A DNA stretch of 64,000 nucleotides from Colius striatus (lineage: Eukaryota; Chordata; Aves; Coliiformes; Coliidae). The notes beneath the pieces are model-generated. The model made no database searches, had not been told where the DNA came from, and saw nothing but the letters and a program-made list of their open reading frames with translations. A program made the position numbers and the translations under genes. Of this stretch, positions 12,889-26,200 are shown piece by piece (the stretch's first letter is position 1; each line of letters opens with the position of its first letter). The DNA lies in the NCBI RefSeq assembly GCF_028858725.1, contig NC_084760.1, positions 59,731,367-59,795,366 of the forward strand, read 5' to 3'.

Positions 12889-15800
12889 CACCTTAAATCT
12901 AGAACACTGAACTTCCTTTTTATTTATGGAACAAAGATATGAAAGGATCACAGCCCAGCACCATGTGGATGAAATGATACACCTAGGAACTACCCAATAA
13001 TGCTTTTTCCCCTGTGCCTGGCTGCATGGCCTCCCTCAGTTGCTCCTTCTTCATGCAGCTCGGCCTTTTACTTCAAAGGCATCTCCTGTGCTTAAAAAAT
13101 TTCCATGCAGCACTGACTTGGGGACAATTAGGTGGGGGACTTTAGCTTTTTAATTAAAACTATAGGGCCCTTTGAGTGCTGAAACGGGGTCAGGGCAGAA
13201 CTATAGGAAACAGACAGGATTTCCTCACAGTTCAAGAGAAAGAAATTAGAATGTTCCCACTTATCTTTAAAACAACTCCTATTAAAGCTGACATGGGGTG
13301 CACACCACCAAGTCAGAGAGTGGTCTCAATGTGCAACAGTAACGAGGTGAAGGACTCCACCTGAACAGCACTAGAATTTACAAGAGCTTAGACAGAACAG
13401 ACATATGAGGCAGGGAAGGAAAAATGAAGTAAGAAAGAAAAAACCACTCCACACTTTTCTTATGATTCAAATGATAGAAGAAATGATACAGAAACACAGA
13501 GGTGTCTCTCTAATGATGACTAACAGCAGATGTGCAAGGGAAGAAATAAGGGGGCTGGGAGGAAAATTATACTCCCCATAGGGGAGTATTCTGGATCCTA
13601 AACCAGAAAAAAGAAGTTTGTGTCTTACTGTGATTTTGTTTGTTGAAGGAACAAAGGTGCAGTGGAAGCCAAAACATTCTCCACCTCCTGAAGTCACACA
13701 GGGTATTGAGAGGTAACTGTTGCGTGACCATTTTGTCCAACTATTCCTTCACTACTGAAAGACCGTTTTATGCAGTAGGCAAGGTGGGAGAGAACTCATC
13801 TGGTGGAACGTCACAGGAATAAGTGAACTCAACAGGCAAAGCAGACATTTACAATGAGATTATCCTCGTTTGGTGCACCTTCAGAAAAGGCTGCATCATC
13901 TCAGGCATAGTCTGCCAAGCCACAAGTATTCATTTATGTCCTAAAAAGACTTAGTGCTAAAAATCAAAGTAAAATACACTCTTCTTATCTATTGCATATA
14001 TTTTTAGTTAAGTACAAAAATCTCTTTTAAGCTCTGGTAATTGTTGCACGTATCAAGCTTTAAAAAAAAAAAAAAATCTTTGTATTTGGAAGATTCTGCA
14101 AATCCCAGAGCTCTAGAGAGTCCTCCAGCAATATTCTTTATGTGGAAGATAAATAACAAAGCATATTTTAAACATAAAGGACAACAGTGTATTATGGCTT
14201 CTAAGCTGTTAAATCTTGGATCAAAATGTTGGTAGATCCAAGGAAGATCCGAGTGTCAGGATGTTGCATTACACACACCATCAGCTGAAGATCAGATCAA
14301 TTTTTTTTAAGAAATCTCCCTCTGGTGGTTAAAGAAGGAATTCCACTTTCTTTTGAACCACCTGTTGACTCAGCCAGCTACATCATAAATAGACTGTTCA
14401 AGTCTTACCAAATAAATATTCTCTATAAAAGTCAGATGAGGTGGAGGAAGCCTGGTACTATTGTGTCTACTCCATACTGGCTACCTGTAATTTGGAATAC
14501 ATAAAAGCCAACCCAAAGTCAAACCCTAAACCTCAGAGTTAAGTTTCCCCTCACTACATGCAAGTGGTGAGTTCCAGCAGAGCATCAAACACAGTCTCTG
14601 AATTTTAAAAATTAGCCATACAACAGCCACAGAAGATTAAAAACATAGATCTGAAATTACACTGAGGTATTGTCTTGCTGTTCTAGTATTTAGGAAGTGA
14701 ATTTGGCGAGCTAGGTTTTAAAAGGTGAGATATTTAACTCAAAGAAAACATTGTTATGAGAGATTTTTTTAGATAATAAAAAGTACTGCTGAAAATGGAA
14801 GTGTAGATTTTAGCAGAAGAGATACCTGACTCCAGCTAGTGAGGGTTTGGCACCTTCAGAAACCTGGTGAATTTTGCAGAGAACAAGCGCTCATGCTCAC
14901 AGGAAGAGACTTCTCTTTGCATTTTGTGACATACAAACTGCATAAATTGCTAATGCTACCAGGTAAGCAAGGGCTCAGGATGTTGATTCATAGCACTGTT
15001 AGTGGGATACACAGCCTTTAAGTTCAAAGGTCAGGAGTTCTAAGGAAGTCCAGATGGATGAAATGTAAGTTTTTCAAGGCTTTGCGGCTGCCAGCCCAGC
15101 TGTGGCAAATCACCACTGTACGAGACAAGGCCAGAATTTTGCTGGCAGCTCCCAAACCCAATTGTCCCTGTGGTAACAACACAACTGTATAAGGGAGTTC
15201 AACCACTGTTGCCTTCAGGCATACAAGAGAAAGGAGAAATACAAACCAACTCTAAAAACACAAAACTTTAAAGAATTCCAACATTTCATGATTTCCTTCG
15301 CAAAGTTACCCAACTTCCTTGATACGATCCCTCAAGTCTCAGTGACCAAAACATGTGCTACTTTAAATACTGAAAGGGACACATCCTGGGTCCCACAGCA
15401 AGCAACAAAACTATGTCAATAGGAAATAAGGCAATTCAGAAAGATGCCTGTGGTGTTGGCATTAGCTTGGTTAGAACATGCATGCAAAACAGCCATAAAA
15501 CATGTTGTTTCTACAGGTTTCATGTAGAAATATGTTCACGTGTTTCAGAGAAGAAGTCTTAACACAGTTTCACTGCCAACGAATGTTTGCAAACCCACAG
15601 CCAGAATTTTACTTCTCAGGTCTGCCCCAGAAAGCCCATGGGAAGGCCTGTACAGAATCATCCACTGGATCTGTGGAGACTAACTCTTCATCTTGTTACC
15701 AAAGATCAAGCCCAATGCTCTGAGTCACTTGGCTCCAGAATGGAACACAAGATCTTCAAAACCAATCGAAACAGTGTGCGATAGGCAAACATTTTTCTAT

Positions 15801-16159
15801 CAGATTAGAAATTAATTGAAGAGCATCTCTTAGTCCAATTACACTTGGTGGAATGTAGGATCCAAGTACAATATGAATGACAGCAGTTTCCAGCAATCCA
15901 GGTTGCTGCCTTTCAAAATCACACTGAACAAAAACCCTTCCACTCACTGCATCAACAACTCCTGTTCATAACTGTCAGACTTTTACAGAGAAATATACAT
16001 CAGGCCTGATCTTACCAGTCTGGACTCTCTTTGTAACAGAGTCCTGTAAAGCTGATAGGGAACCTGGGACATGGAAGTATACTTGCTATGTTCAATCCTT
16101 AGTTTTAAGGTAACGGGTATGGAAAACAACAAAGCTGAACAACACTAATACAGTCTTTG
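12889..16159. other. Intergenic DNA between the solo LTR and MED23
   Basis: AT-rich sequence. I see no gene, RNA or named repeat apart from an A run near 14060. Confidence 0.55.
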
Positions 16160-17079
16160 ACAGTGTTTCAGGTTTTTTTAATTACAAAAGTTTGTCAAGA
16201 TGAGTATTTACAAAACACTGAGCCTTTCAATTTTTTTATCAGAAAACATAAAACTTAAAGCAGAATAGTATACAAATCTAAAAGATAATCAGTAAAATTC
16301 AAGTGATCGACTTAGTAAAAACAACACCATTTCCCAAATAGGAAAGTTTATACATGAACCAGCACAGCTTGAACTGAATATGCAGACTTCCAAGAGATTC
16401 CTTAGAGATGGCCTCTGGGGAGCAATCTAACTGCCTGGCATTTGACACTAGATCAAACCCATGGCTCATCTGTTGAATGTAAATTGTACATACAAACCTT
16501 ATAGGAATTTTCCAAGGCTCATTCATACTCTTTGCAAAGATGTTATGATTAACTCAATGCAACTGATGCAATCTCTGTCCAGAAGCATTTCTGTCTAAGG
16601 GCTGAACTCGTCTGCCCAAAGGACAAAAGGAATTTAAATTCCTCTGTTGGATAAAAAGAGTGGAAAATTTTAATGATATGGAACCCAAATTTTTAAAAGG
16701 CCCTTTTCTAGCAGGCCACACACAATGAGAGTCCTTTTAGAGGACAGACAGAAAGAAAGAGAAAATTCAGATGACCCAAAGCAGGACAGAGAGCAGGGGA
16801 TTGTAAATGCTCCAGAAATCCATGTATTTGCTCGCAGAGAATCTTTAATCAGTGCTTTCCAAGAAAGGCAACATGGACCTCCCCTAGTGTCTGGTATGAA
16901 TAGGTAAGACTACTGGCATGCACAGATTTCAACAGCTTCACTGTGCAGAAGAAAACGAAGCAGAAATCTGTACGAGGTTATCTTTACTTTTTACAGAGCA
17001 GATTTCAGGTCAGATGACATTTCCCTGTGATCAGTAACAGAAGGAAGCCTTCACATGATGGCCAGGCAAGTACTTCATT
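16160..17079 (-). other. MED23: Probable MED23 3' untranslated region
   Basis: This stretch lies between the MED23 stop and the better of two candidate poly(A) signals on the minus strand. It has no repeats I recognise. ATTAAA signals occur at 16674-16669 and 16182-16177. The second is followed within about 50 bases by a GT/T-rich stretch, the usual downstream element. The end point is inferred. Confidence 0.5.
16177..16182 (-). terminator. MED23: Candidate MED23 poly(A) signal (ATTAAA)
   Basis: ATTAAA on the minus strand. A TTAGTGTTGTT-type GT-rich element follows roughly 30-50 bases downstream (toward 16120). A cleavage site near 16155-16165 would give a 3' UTR of about 0.9 kb. Upstream alternative: ATTAAA at 16669-16674. 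I saw no AATAAA on this strand in the interval. Confidence 0.4.
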
Positions 17080-17253
17080 TCACTGTGTTACTGGCAAAGC
17101 AACGTTAACAGGCACTTGGCTCGGCTGCTGTGCTGGTGACCCGCTGCTGAGAGGTTGCTGTGCAACAGCAGCTGGTTCCATTTTGGTGATGTGTGTTATG
17201 AAGCGTAACCGAAGCTTCAAAGCTGGTCTTAAATTACAAATGATCTTCTCAAC
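17080..17253 (-). CDS. MED23: MED23 coding exon 29, C-terminus and stop (residues 1314-1370)
   Basis: Encodes [20 protein letters not shown], then [20 protein letters not shown], then [17 protein letters not shown] and a TGA stop (17082-17080). Acceptor AACAG. The Pro/Gln/Ser-rich tail is the least conserved part, but the PVTQ end is shared with mammals. Confidence 0.97.
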   Translation of the reverse strand, partial: VEKIICNLRPALKLRLRFITHITKMEPAAVAQQPLSSGSPAQQPSQVPVNVALPVTQ

Positions 17254-20200
17254 CTGTTTATAAAAAGTGAAAATGAAAAGAAGACAGAAGAACACATGGT
17301 AAAACAAGAGTTACACACCAACTTCCTGTTTGCAAATAGATATAGAAACAACTCATCAGAAGATTAAATTGCTATATGAGAAGAAAGATAATTAAAGTAC
17401 CAATATCTACCAGGATAATTAAAGTACTAATATCTGTCATGAGGTTGGGACATCCCTTTTTTCCACTGTATCTAGTAACAGGACAAGGGGTAAAGGCATG
17501 AAGCTGGAACACAAAAAGTTCCATTTGAACACAAGTTCCATTTAAACTATTTTCACTGTGAAGGTGAGGGAGCACTGGCACAGAGTGCCCAGGGAGGGTG
17601 TGGAGTCTCCTTCCTTGGAGGTCTTCAAGACCCACCTGGACGTGTTGCTGTGTGACCTGATCTAGGTGGACTTGCTTCTGCAGGGAAGTTGGACTAAATG
17701 ATCTCTAGAGGTCCCCTCCAACCCCGACCATTCTATGATTCTACCGATTACTTACTTGGTCTTTCACACTGTCCCCTGTAAACATATACTTCACATGGTA
17801 CAAGAAGTCACATATAGGATCCATGTAGTTCAGGTGTGAGCTGTACCGATCTGCGTTCAGGAGCATTTCATAAAAGGCCACTCCAATCTGTTTCCAGACA
17901 CAAAAAGCACCTCAAATCAAACCAGCTTTTAAAAGAGTTAAACAACACACTTAAGCAATGGAGTAAAGACATGTACTGCTTTTTAAGTCTCTGTGATTCC
18001 CAACTAGTCACCTTCTTGGGAGGACAAACGGGCAGCTCCAACCCACCCCGTTATGCTAAAGTAAACGATCCCCTTTTCCCAGGGCAACTTCCAGTGAATG
18101 CAATAATGGTACTTTGGTACATGCTACAGAATTAGTGCTTAAACATCACTGATGGCCAGGTGGGCCTACAACATTTGCAAAAGCAGAACTCAGTTAAACA
18201 AACTTGGCATAAGATTTGAGTCTTCTACAGAGAAGACGTGACAGTTTACTGCATTCAGCTTGTATCTTGATGGCAGCAAGGTCTTCAGCAAACGCATCCC
18301 ATGCGTCTTACAGATACCGCATAAAGTAGTCCAGGAGCTTCTCTTTACCTCAATCATGCATCGTGTCCTCTCCTGCTGGAACCGTTGGAGAAAAGGACCA
18401 ACCAGGTGGTAAACGTAGAGTAACTGGAACTCTGTTTTCACTATGGGTATCAGCACTTCTGTGAGGAACCTGAGTATTACAAGGCGTTCACTACTTCAGC
18501 TGGATTTTCTTTTCATCTTTCCTTCCCTACCCCAAATTCTAGCCCAAGCATCACATTTGCTCTCACTAATTCGGGTTTCCATTTTACAAAACACGGTAGT
18601 TCTGCCAATACGGTACTTCAGTGAGGCTCTAGAAGATTTCCAGACATTATTACTGGACTGGCAAAGGTAACAATTCTCAGCTCAGCAGAACACTGGGCAC
18701 AGTTGAAAAGCCGTTCTCTGACATTTCAACACCAATCAAGTTTTAACACTAAATCAAGGTTGAAGATTAGCTGAGAGGAAGACATCACACCACTTTCCTT
18801 TCTATCTTGTATTTGAAGACTTGGTAAGCGAAGTGTGTTAGCTCTCTCCTTAACAGGGCACATGCAAAATCTAATCAACTTTTTAATGCAGTGGTATTTT
18901 TCACTTGCTTTAAGGACTAAGTTGACCACTACCACAGCCCTCAGTCAGAGAAGCACCACAAATTGCAGCTAGAGGGCACTTGCTAGAATTAAGGACTCCT
19001 TTAGTGGTCACATTTGATACTTTAGGAATATGCTGCAGTTAAACTTTAAGAAAAAAACTAAATTAATAAAGGCATAAAAGCTAATCAAGATCAAAAAGGC
19101 TCATTAGAGGCAGTCACACTCTAGACAAAAGCCCTGAAGCTTACAGATAACAAGCCTTATGTCAGTGGAAGAGGCATCTGGAAAAATACTGTCATGTACT
19201 TGGTGAGTTCTGAAGCTCCCCTGTACATATTCGCTAGTCCAAGTGCTACAGGTTCGACTCTGTGACCTACAACATGCACAGAATTTAAAAGCGAAATGCA
19301 ATCATCAAATATCACAACACCTACTTAGGAATGAGAGAAAGCTGTCCAATGCTGGAATGATGCCAGACCGCATGTGCCAAAGCCAAAGTGTAGCTACAGC
19401 TCATCTCAGAATACGACTGGTGACACGCTGTGAAGTCAAACAGCTGGAATGGGTAACCAACCCAGTCCGTCTCTGACGTCAAGCTGGGGCTGTTGATAAC
19501 GCTCACAATGCGATCATGGAGAACAATCCAGTAGGGCTCCTGGGGAAAACAACCCAGAAGAGTCGGCAATGCTGCTGAGCAGAAGTATCTAAGGCAATGC
19601 TTCCTCAAGTCCTTCTCTTACTGTTGCATTTCTAAAACGTTTGCAATTACATAGTACTTTAGAACCCTGTCTGACAAACATGAAAAGTAAGAAGCATAAC
19701 ACAGGAAGCATCGTTGTTAGTGGATGGTGGCAGACCTGAGCGTGTGCTTTTATCAAGATGTACTTCCCGAATTTAGTTATTTATTTAGTCAGCTGACAGA
19801 AAGGTCTCCAAATGAAGCAGAGCAGGGGCAGAAAGCCTTAATGGAAGGAAACTCAGAACGTGATGAATTTTCTGATGCAAGGAGAGGGAAGGTGAAGAAA
19901 AAGCAGCATTATAAAAATTATGAGGATTAATTCCCTGCTTGCTTTCTTCCAAGAAAAGGAAACACTGTGATGAGGAAGAGAAGTCACAAGGAAAGGGGAA
20001 GTGTTACACACATAAGCAACAGGTAAGCAAGATCAAACTCATTCACGCAGTCCTGGACATGCCCCATGTCTTCTATTTGCTACAGATGCACACACTGTAA
20101 TATTGCATATATTTGCACTTGTAGGCACATCTCAGTTACACAGTTTCAAGAGATTTCGGGATGTGCAAGTAATAATGGAAAACCAGCTTTGCATCAGAAC

Positions 20201-23200
20201 TCTTATAGGCCTTCTTACTTCTAGTTCCAGCTCTCAATACCACACAGCAATTACAAACTCCAGAAGTTTTTACAACATACTCTAGGAAGATGACAAACCT
20301 TAATGAGGGAAGAGGTTTTCTTTATTTTAAAATACAATATATTGACTCACTGGTAAGGCTGTGATAATTAGTCCAATTGCATTCATCCAAGCTGTGATAT
20401 TCTCTCTGGGAACCAGGGGCTGACTAGAGACAAAGAAAACCAAAGCTCTGAAATCCACAACTGCCATTTGTGCACCTGAAGACAAAGTATGCTTATGCAA
20501 AGAATACCTCTCAAGCTGAGCGAGCTATACACATAGGGGTATCAAGGAGAGTCAACAGGCAGTATAAATGCCATTGTCATGTTGCTTGCAAAACCATATT
20601 CAGGCGTGATTTTGCATTAGGATGTTAGCACACTGTTCACCCTATCAAACAGGTTGTATTTATTTCACCATATGCCCCCACTAGAGCTAAAAACAATACG
20701 TATTACTGAGCTGAATGTGGTGGAAAACCAATCATTTCAGTTTGGAATCACAGAAAGATGACACCTGAATCACTTCCGGACAATGCTTCTTGCCCCTTTC
20801 TTTGCATTCAAAGATGCTGTGATATTGACTGATTAACTGTCCTCCTCCCAGCACAGCTGAAAGGAGAACAGACCATTTGCAGCCTCTCTGCCACTGAACC
20901 CACAGGACAAGCTTAATGTCCCTGTGAGGTTTTCCTTCGCTCTTTTAAGGGGATCATTCTGAGTCTTTCTGAGAAACACACGACCCACTCCAGTGCATGC
21001 ACCCAACATCTGATTTTTCTGCTTGATCTCTGTAGATTTGTTTGTCCTCCAAACACCTTCATATATTAAACTTGACAGATTTCTAGTTCATTAACAATTT
21101 ACAAACTCTGATAAAATTAGTATCACAGACCACCTCAGCAATCTCTACTTAGGTATGACACCTTGCAGAAAACAGTTTCAGAGAGCCAACATACCTCTTC
21201 AGCACAACATCCAGTAGTGCATTGCCCACATCCTTCCCTGGAACAGCCAGAGCCATGAGCTCAACACAGGTAACATGGAGAGCATGGGCAGCTGGGTTAG
21301 GAAACTCATTGAATCTCCAATCACAATTGGGAAATGGACCAGGTGATTTGCCTGCCATAGGTGACCAAGATTAAGGAAAAAAAGCTGCCCCAACCAGGAC
21401 CTGCATCAGCAGCAGACTGCTCACAAACACAAGCACACACCACACATACTAAGTTGAACTAAACTAAAAGGTAAGTTGCTGAGAACAAATAAAACAAGCA
21501 CATTTCGTAAAAATAAGACATAAAGGCAAAAAGAATATCAGGCAATGATACCCAGTCACTGAAGGACTACAAGAAGACACAGCAGAGAACAAACTTCCCC
21601 AGTTAAGAGGTGGAACAAAACAAGACCAACTATCTCATTCACCATCTGCTTCCAAAGACACGGAAATGAAAATCAGCAACAATTTTCTACTCTGCATAAT
21701 CTAAAACCATTAATTTGTTTCAGTATAAGATCTTCCAGCAGACTTCTAGGGTGACAGTTTATGCAAAGCAAGCACCTGTTTAGTCTCTGAAAATATTTCA
21801 CTTTCCCAATCAAGACTAACTCAATTGAGCTACCTCCAGAAAAGTCTCTGCATACATTGTCAGCTTGTGCACAAAGCAGGGCGTTGTATACTTGTAACTT
21901 TCTTCAGAGAGATCTAATAAACTTACTTCAGGTTAAACACAAAAGAAAGGCAAGTTCAGGAAGAGGAGTGAAGGAAGACATATAGCATCCAAAACACTGC
22001 TCAGCTTCTGTCAAGCTGAACTAATATGATGCAAACTGTAAGGATATTGTCTACCAGTCTTCCAATAAGCTTGCAATAGTAAGTGTCATCCGGAATCCAC
22101 GGATTCTCTTCTCGGGCATTCATGGCAAACTTGAGGTAAGTATCACTTAGGCACCAGCCCAGAGGGCGATTATCTTTGAGAGAGCCAATTATGGCATGCA
22201 CAAGTTTTCTCTTCAGGTTCGTGCGCTCTCGGAGATGCCCCTCGTAATAGTGCAGAGTGTTGTACAGGTAAGTCACTGGACGGTCTGCCAAGGAGAAAAC
22301 AACACAACCAGAAATAAGTTCTAGATCACCACTACATTTCTGGTGGCAAAGAAAAATTAAAATCAAGAGCTCCACAAGATGAACTTACCATGGAATTTGT
22401 ATAAACCTCCCAGATGATCCAATAAAGTTTCTAGTGATTTGGATACTGGAAGCAATTCCAGAAATCTATGGATTACAATGTCAAACACGGGCAGAAAGCG
22501 CAGGCATACATTTCCAAAATAAATTGGTAGGTACTGGGGCTGGATCTGAACTGGGGGATTGACTTGTTCCGCCAAGCCTTCAAAATATAGCTTTTCAGGA
22601 TATTTCTGTAGGGAAATAAATCCAACAAAAGTAACCTCTCTTTCCTTAAAAGCAGCACATTAAACTTTCAGCATCTACATTACTTCAGGAAAGAACTTTA
22701 TAACCCTCATCATCACACATGAATGAGAGAGGATTTCACTCTAAAGCTCACTACAGAAATCTCAGCTCTGACTGCCTCAATGACTAAGGTCAGAGGGTGG
22801 TGATCAATGGCACAGTGTCAAGTTGGAGGCCTGTGGCCAGTGGGGTTCCACAGGGGCCAGTTCTGGGGCTAGTCTTGTGCAATTTCTTCATCAATGACCT
22901 GGATGAGGGGACAGAGTGTACCCTCAGCAAGTTGGCTGATGACACCAAACCGGGAGGACTGGCTGATTCCCCAGAACGCTGTGCTGCCATTCAGCAGGAT
23001 CTCGACTGGCTTGAAACTTGGGCAGAGAGGAACCTCATGAGGTTCAACAAGGACAAGTGCAGAGTCCTGCATCTGCAAAGGAACAACCCCATGCACCAGT
23101 ACAGGCTGGGGATTGACCTGCTGGAGAGCAGCTCTGCAGACAGAGACCTGGGAGTCCTGGTGGACAGCAAACTAACCACGAGCCAGCAATGTGCCCTGGT

Positions 23201-26200
23201 GGCCAAGAAGGCATCCTGTGGTGCATTGAGAAGAGTGTGGCCAGCAGGTCAAGGGAGGTTCTCCTCTCCCTCCACTTTGCCCTACTTAATGTCACATCTG
23301 GAGTACTGCATACGGTTCTAGGATCCTCAGTTCAAGAGTGGGAAGTTCAAGACAGGGAACTTCTGGAGAGTCCAGTGGATGGCTACCAAGATGATCAGGG
23401 GAATGCAAAACCCCTCTGACGAGGAAAGGCTTTGAGATCTGGGGCTGTTAAGCCAGGAGAAGACTAAGGGGGGACTTTATCAATGCTTATAAATACCTAA
23501 AAGGTGACTGTCGAGAGGATGGGGTGAGGCTTTTTTCTGCAGTGCTCAATGACATATTAAATATGTGTTACATTCACTACATTAATGGGGAAGTAGGCAT
23601 ATGCTGGAACATATGAAGTTCCACTTGAAGAGAAAATACATCACTATGAGGGTGAGGGAGCCCTGGCACAGGCTACCTAGGGAGGTTCTGGAGACTCCTT
23701 CTCTAGACGTTTTCAAAACACATCTGGACATGTTGCAGTGTGACCTGATTGAGGTCAACCTGCTGTAGCAGGGGGGCTGGACTAGATGATCTCTAGAGGT
23801 ACCTTCCAACCCCAACCATTTTGCGATTCTCTGAAGTTATTTAGTTATTATAACTAGTAGATAACAACTACTTCTGTAAAAAAATAAACCCAAAACAAAG
23901 TCTCATTCTTGCTCAAAGTGGGCATAAGAGAGCAGTAAGCATCACAAGGCAAAGCTGAAATTCAGCATCCAACACTTGTCAAGTGTATTAATGGAAAATC
24001 TAGAGGAAATCAGCAGTATTGAAAAGTTCCTGCACTGAACCTGAACACTAGAAATAATAAGCATGTATTAACTCCCTGGGGAAAAACTCGATAGCACTCA
24101 GGCATCAGATAAACACAGCTACAGGCTGAGTTTACAGTGTTTCACCTGTAGCTGAAATGTCTATATGCCAGACGTGGTCTAGTAACTGTGCAGTCATGTC
24201 AGAGCACCTCCCAGGCTAATATAGTTGCTTCCCTGCTAGCCTGACACTTTGAGGCAGTAGAGGGACACTGTACAGCCAATGCAGAGACAATGTTCTTGCC
24301 ACATAGGAGATGGAAGAAGCTTTATTAATCAGGAAAAAAATGTAGGTTTAACTAAAGGTATGGGTCATAAAAGAGCAGAAGGAAATATTTTCTCACTGAT
24401 GCACAAAAAACCTCTGTCCTACATTAATTTCCATAAAGTCAAGACCTTAAATCTGCTGGGCTTAGATGAACAAGAATGAATCACCAAACAACTCTTCAGC
24501 TGCTTCTGTCTTTGAATATCACTGCATTATGATTTTAACATCACAAATGGAGTGATTTTATTTTTGTCTTTAAAAGCATTGCCCAAATCAACTACTGCTC
24601 ACTAAGTAACTCAAAACACTGACAGAACTGTCCTGTCTATCATTTACAGGACAAAAGACACTTTGGCTGATCTCAACTTCACAGAAAGTATTACAAGAAA
24701 AGAATTATACTAGCTTTGATACCTTGTGATAGTTCATATGCTTTGTATGCCAGTCATTCTGCAGCCAGTGCTCTGGAGAATTCTCCTTCACAAAATCACT
24801 CACTCTGTTTCTGAAATCGTTAGGCTTCAGTAAGAGTAATTGAATGATGAAGTAACAGACTTGAGCTTCATTTCCTTCGTGACTACGCATCGCCTTGAAC
24901 AAAAACGACGAGAAAAGAAGGAATTACAGTTGATGTTGCTATCTGCTTTGTAATCGTTCAACATTGGCCAGCAAATGTGGCTGCACGCTAGGGATATCTG
25001 CACACAAATTCACACTGATCATATGGCCTCAAAACTGTGCTTTTCCACTGAAGACTGAAAACAGAGGAAGGTTCAATCAGCTTCTGTGAAGAAATGCCCA
25101 TCAGAGTTTTTATTCCATAGGCAGAAAGCCTTACAAACTCCTCAGTGATGGCACATTCCCCAGGAATCCTAGCTCTCGTTTGGCTGTCATGTCTCTGCTG
25201 GAAAATAACCAACTAATGTCCAAATGAAGTCTAGATGGCTTCAAGGTTCTGGCCACTCCGACATGTCTGGACTTCAGTTTGAAAACCAAACTAAAACTCA
25301 AACACCCAGTTTTACACTCAGGTGAGATTTTAAAATAGATGTAATGGAAAATCACCCAAGGAAAACTGAATTCTCTCTAGGCAAGTTCTCCTTTATTTTG
25401 TAGGGTAACCTGCAAAGACAGAGAATGTCATTTCTCTCCTGCTCTGATGAAAGAGTCTGAATTCTAAGCAAAGATAGCATACAAGTGCATAGCTCTGAGA
25501 TCAGAGATCCAAAGCACTAATAGCAACATCTAAGAATACCAATTTAATGGCTGCCATTAAATAACCAGAAAAGCTTCCCCTGAAGATTGAGAGAATTGTA
25601 TGATTTCAAGTTCTATGTTGCCTACAGAATGAATCTAGTCTTTTACTTGACTACTGGGTTTAGCAAATAGTCACTGCCTAAACCCAAAGCATTTAAAAAA
25701 GATTGTTTCTACAGAAGGGACTGAGAAAGCAGTCTCCGTGAGCAACTGGCATCTTACCTTTTAAGGCAATACTTTTTAAGGCAATACTTACCAAGCACAG
25801 TATCAACCTATCCAGTGTTACAATGTTGTATTTCCACACCATGTCATTGAGAATCTCAATACATTTATTGAGCTGCTGCCCTCCTGCAGAGGTGGAGAAC
25901 TCATACACCAAGAAATCTGCAAATGTCCTGACATGTGCCACCAGAGCTCTCGCCCCAATTCTTTCTAACACTCTATGAGGGAATAAGAAGACAAACAGAA
26001 ACAAATACACATCAACCAACAGAAAGAGAAAGAAAACATGCAAAAAAAGCCTCTGTTAAAAGAATGCTCCGACAGACTAAAAGAGCAACAAGTAACATTA
26101 CTTTACATTTTTAATTGGTCTATTTTAAAAGAGTTCCTGGGTTTTAATACGAGACCCTCTGTTTAGGAAATAAACTGGAAAAACTCCCAAAACAAAGCAA

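Noticed and set aside
19240-19275. tRNA-like B-box (GGTTCGACTCT)
   Set aside because: No matching A-box, acceptor stem or cloverleaf could be built around it.
22797-23321. 174-residue frame as a host gene
   Set aside because: It is the CR1 reverse-transcriptase C-terminus ([19 protein letters not shown]), part of a truncated retroelement.
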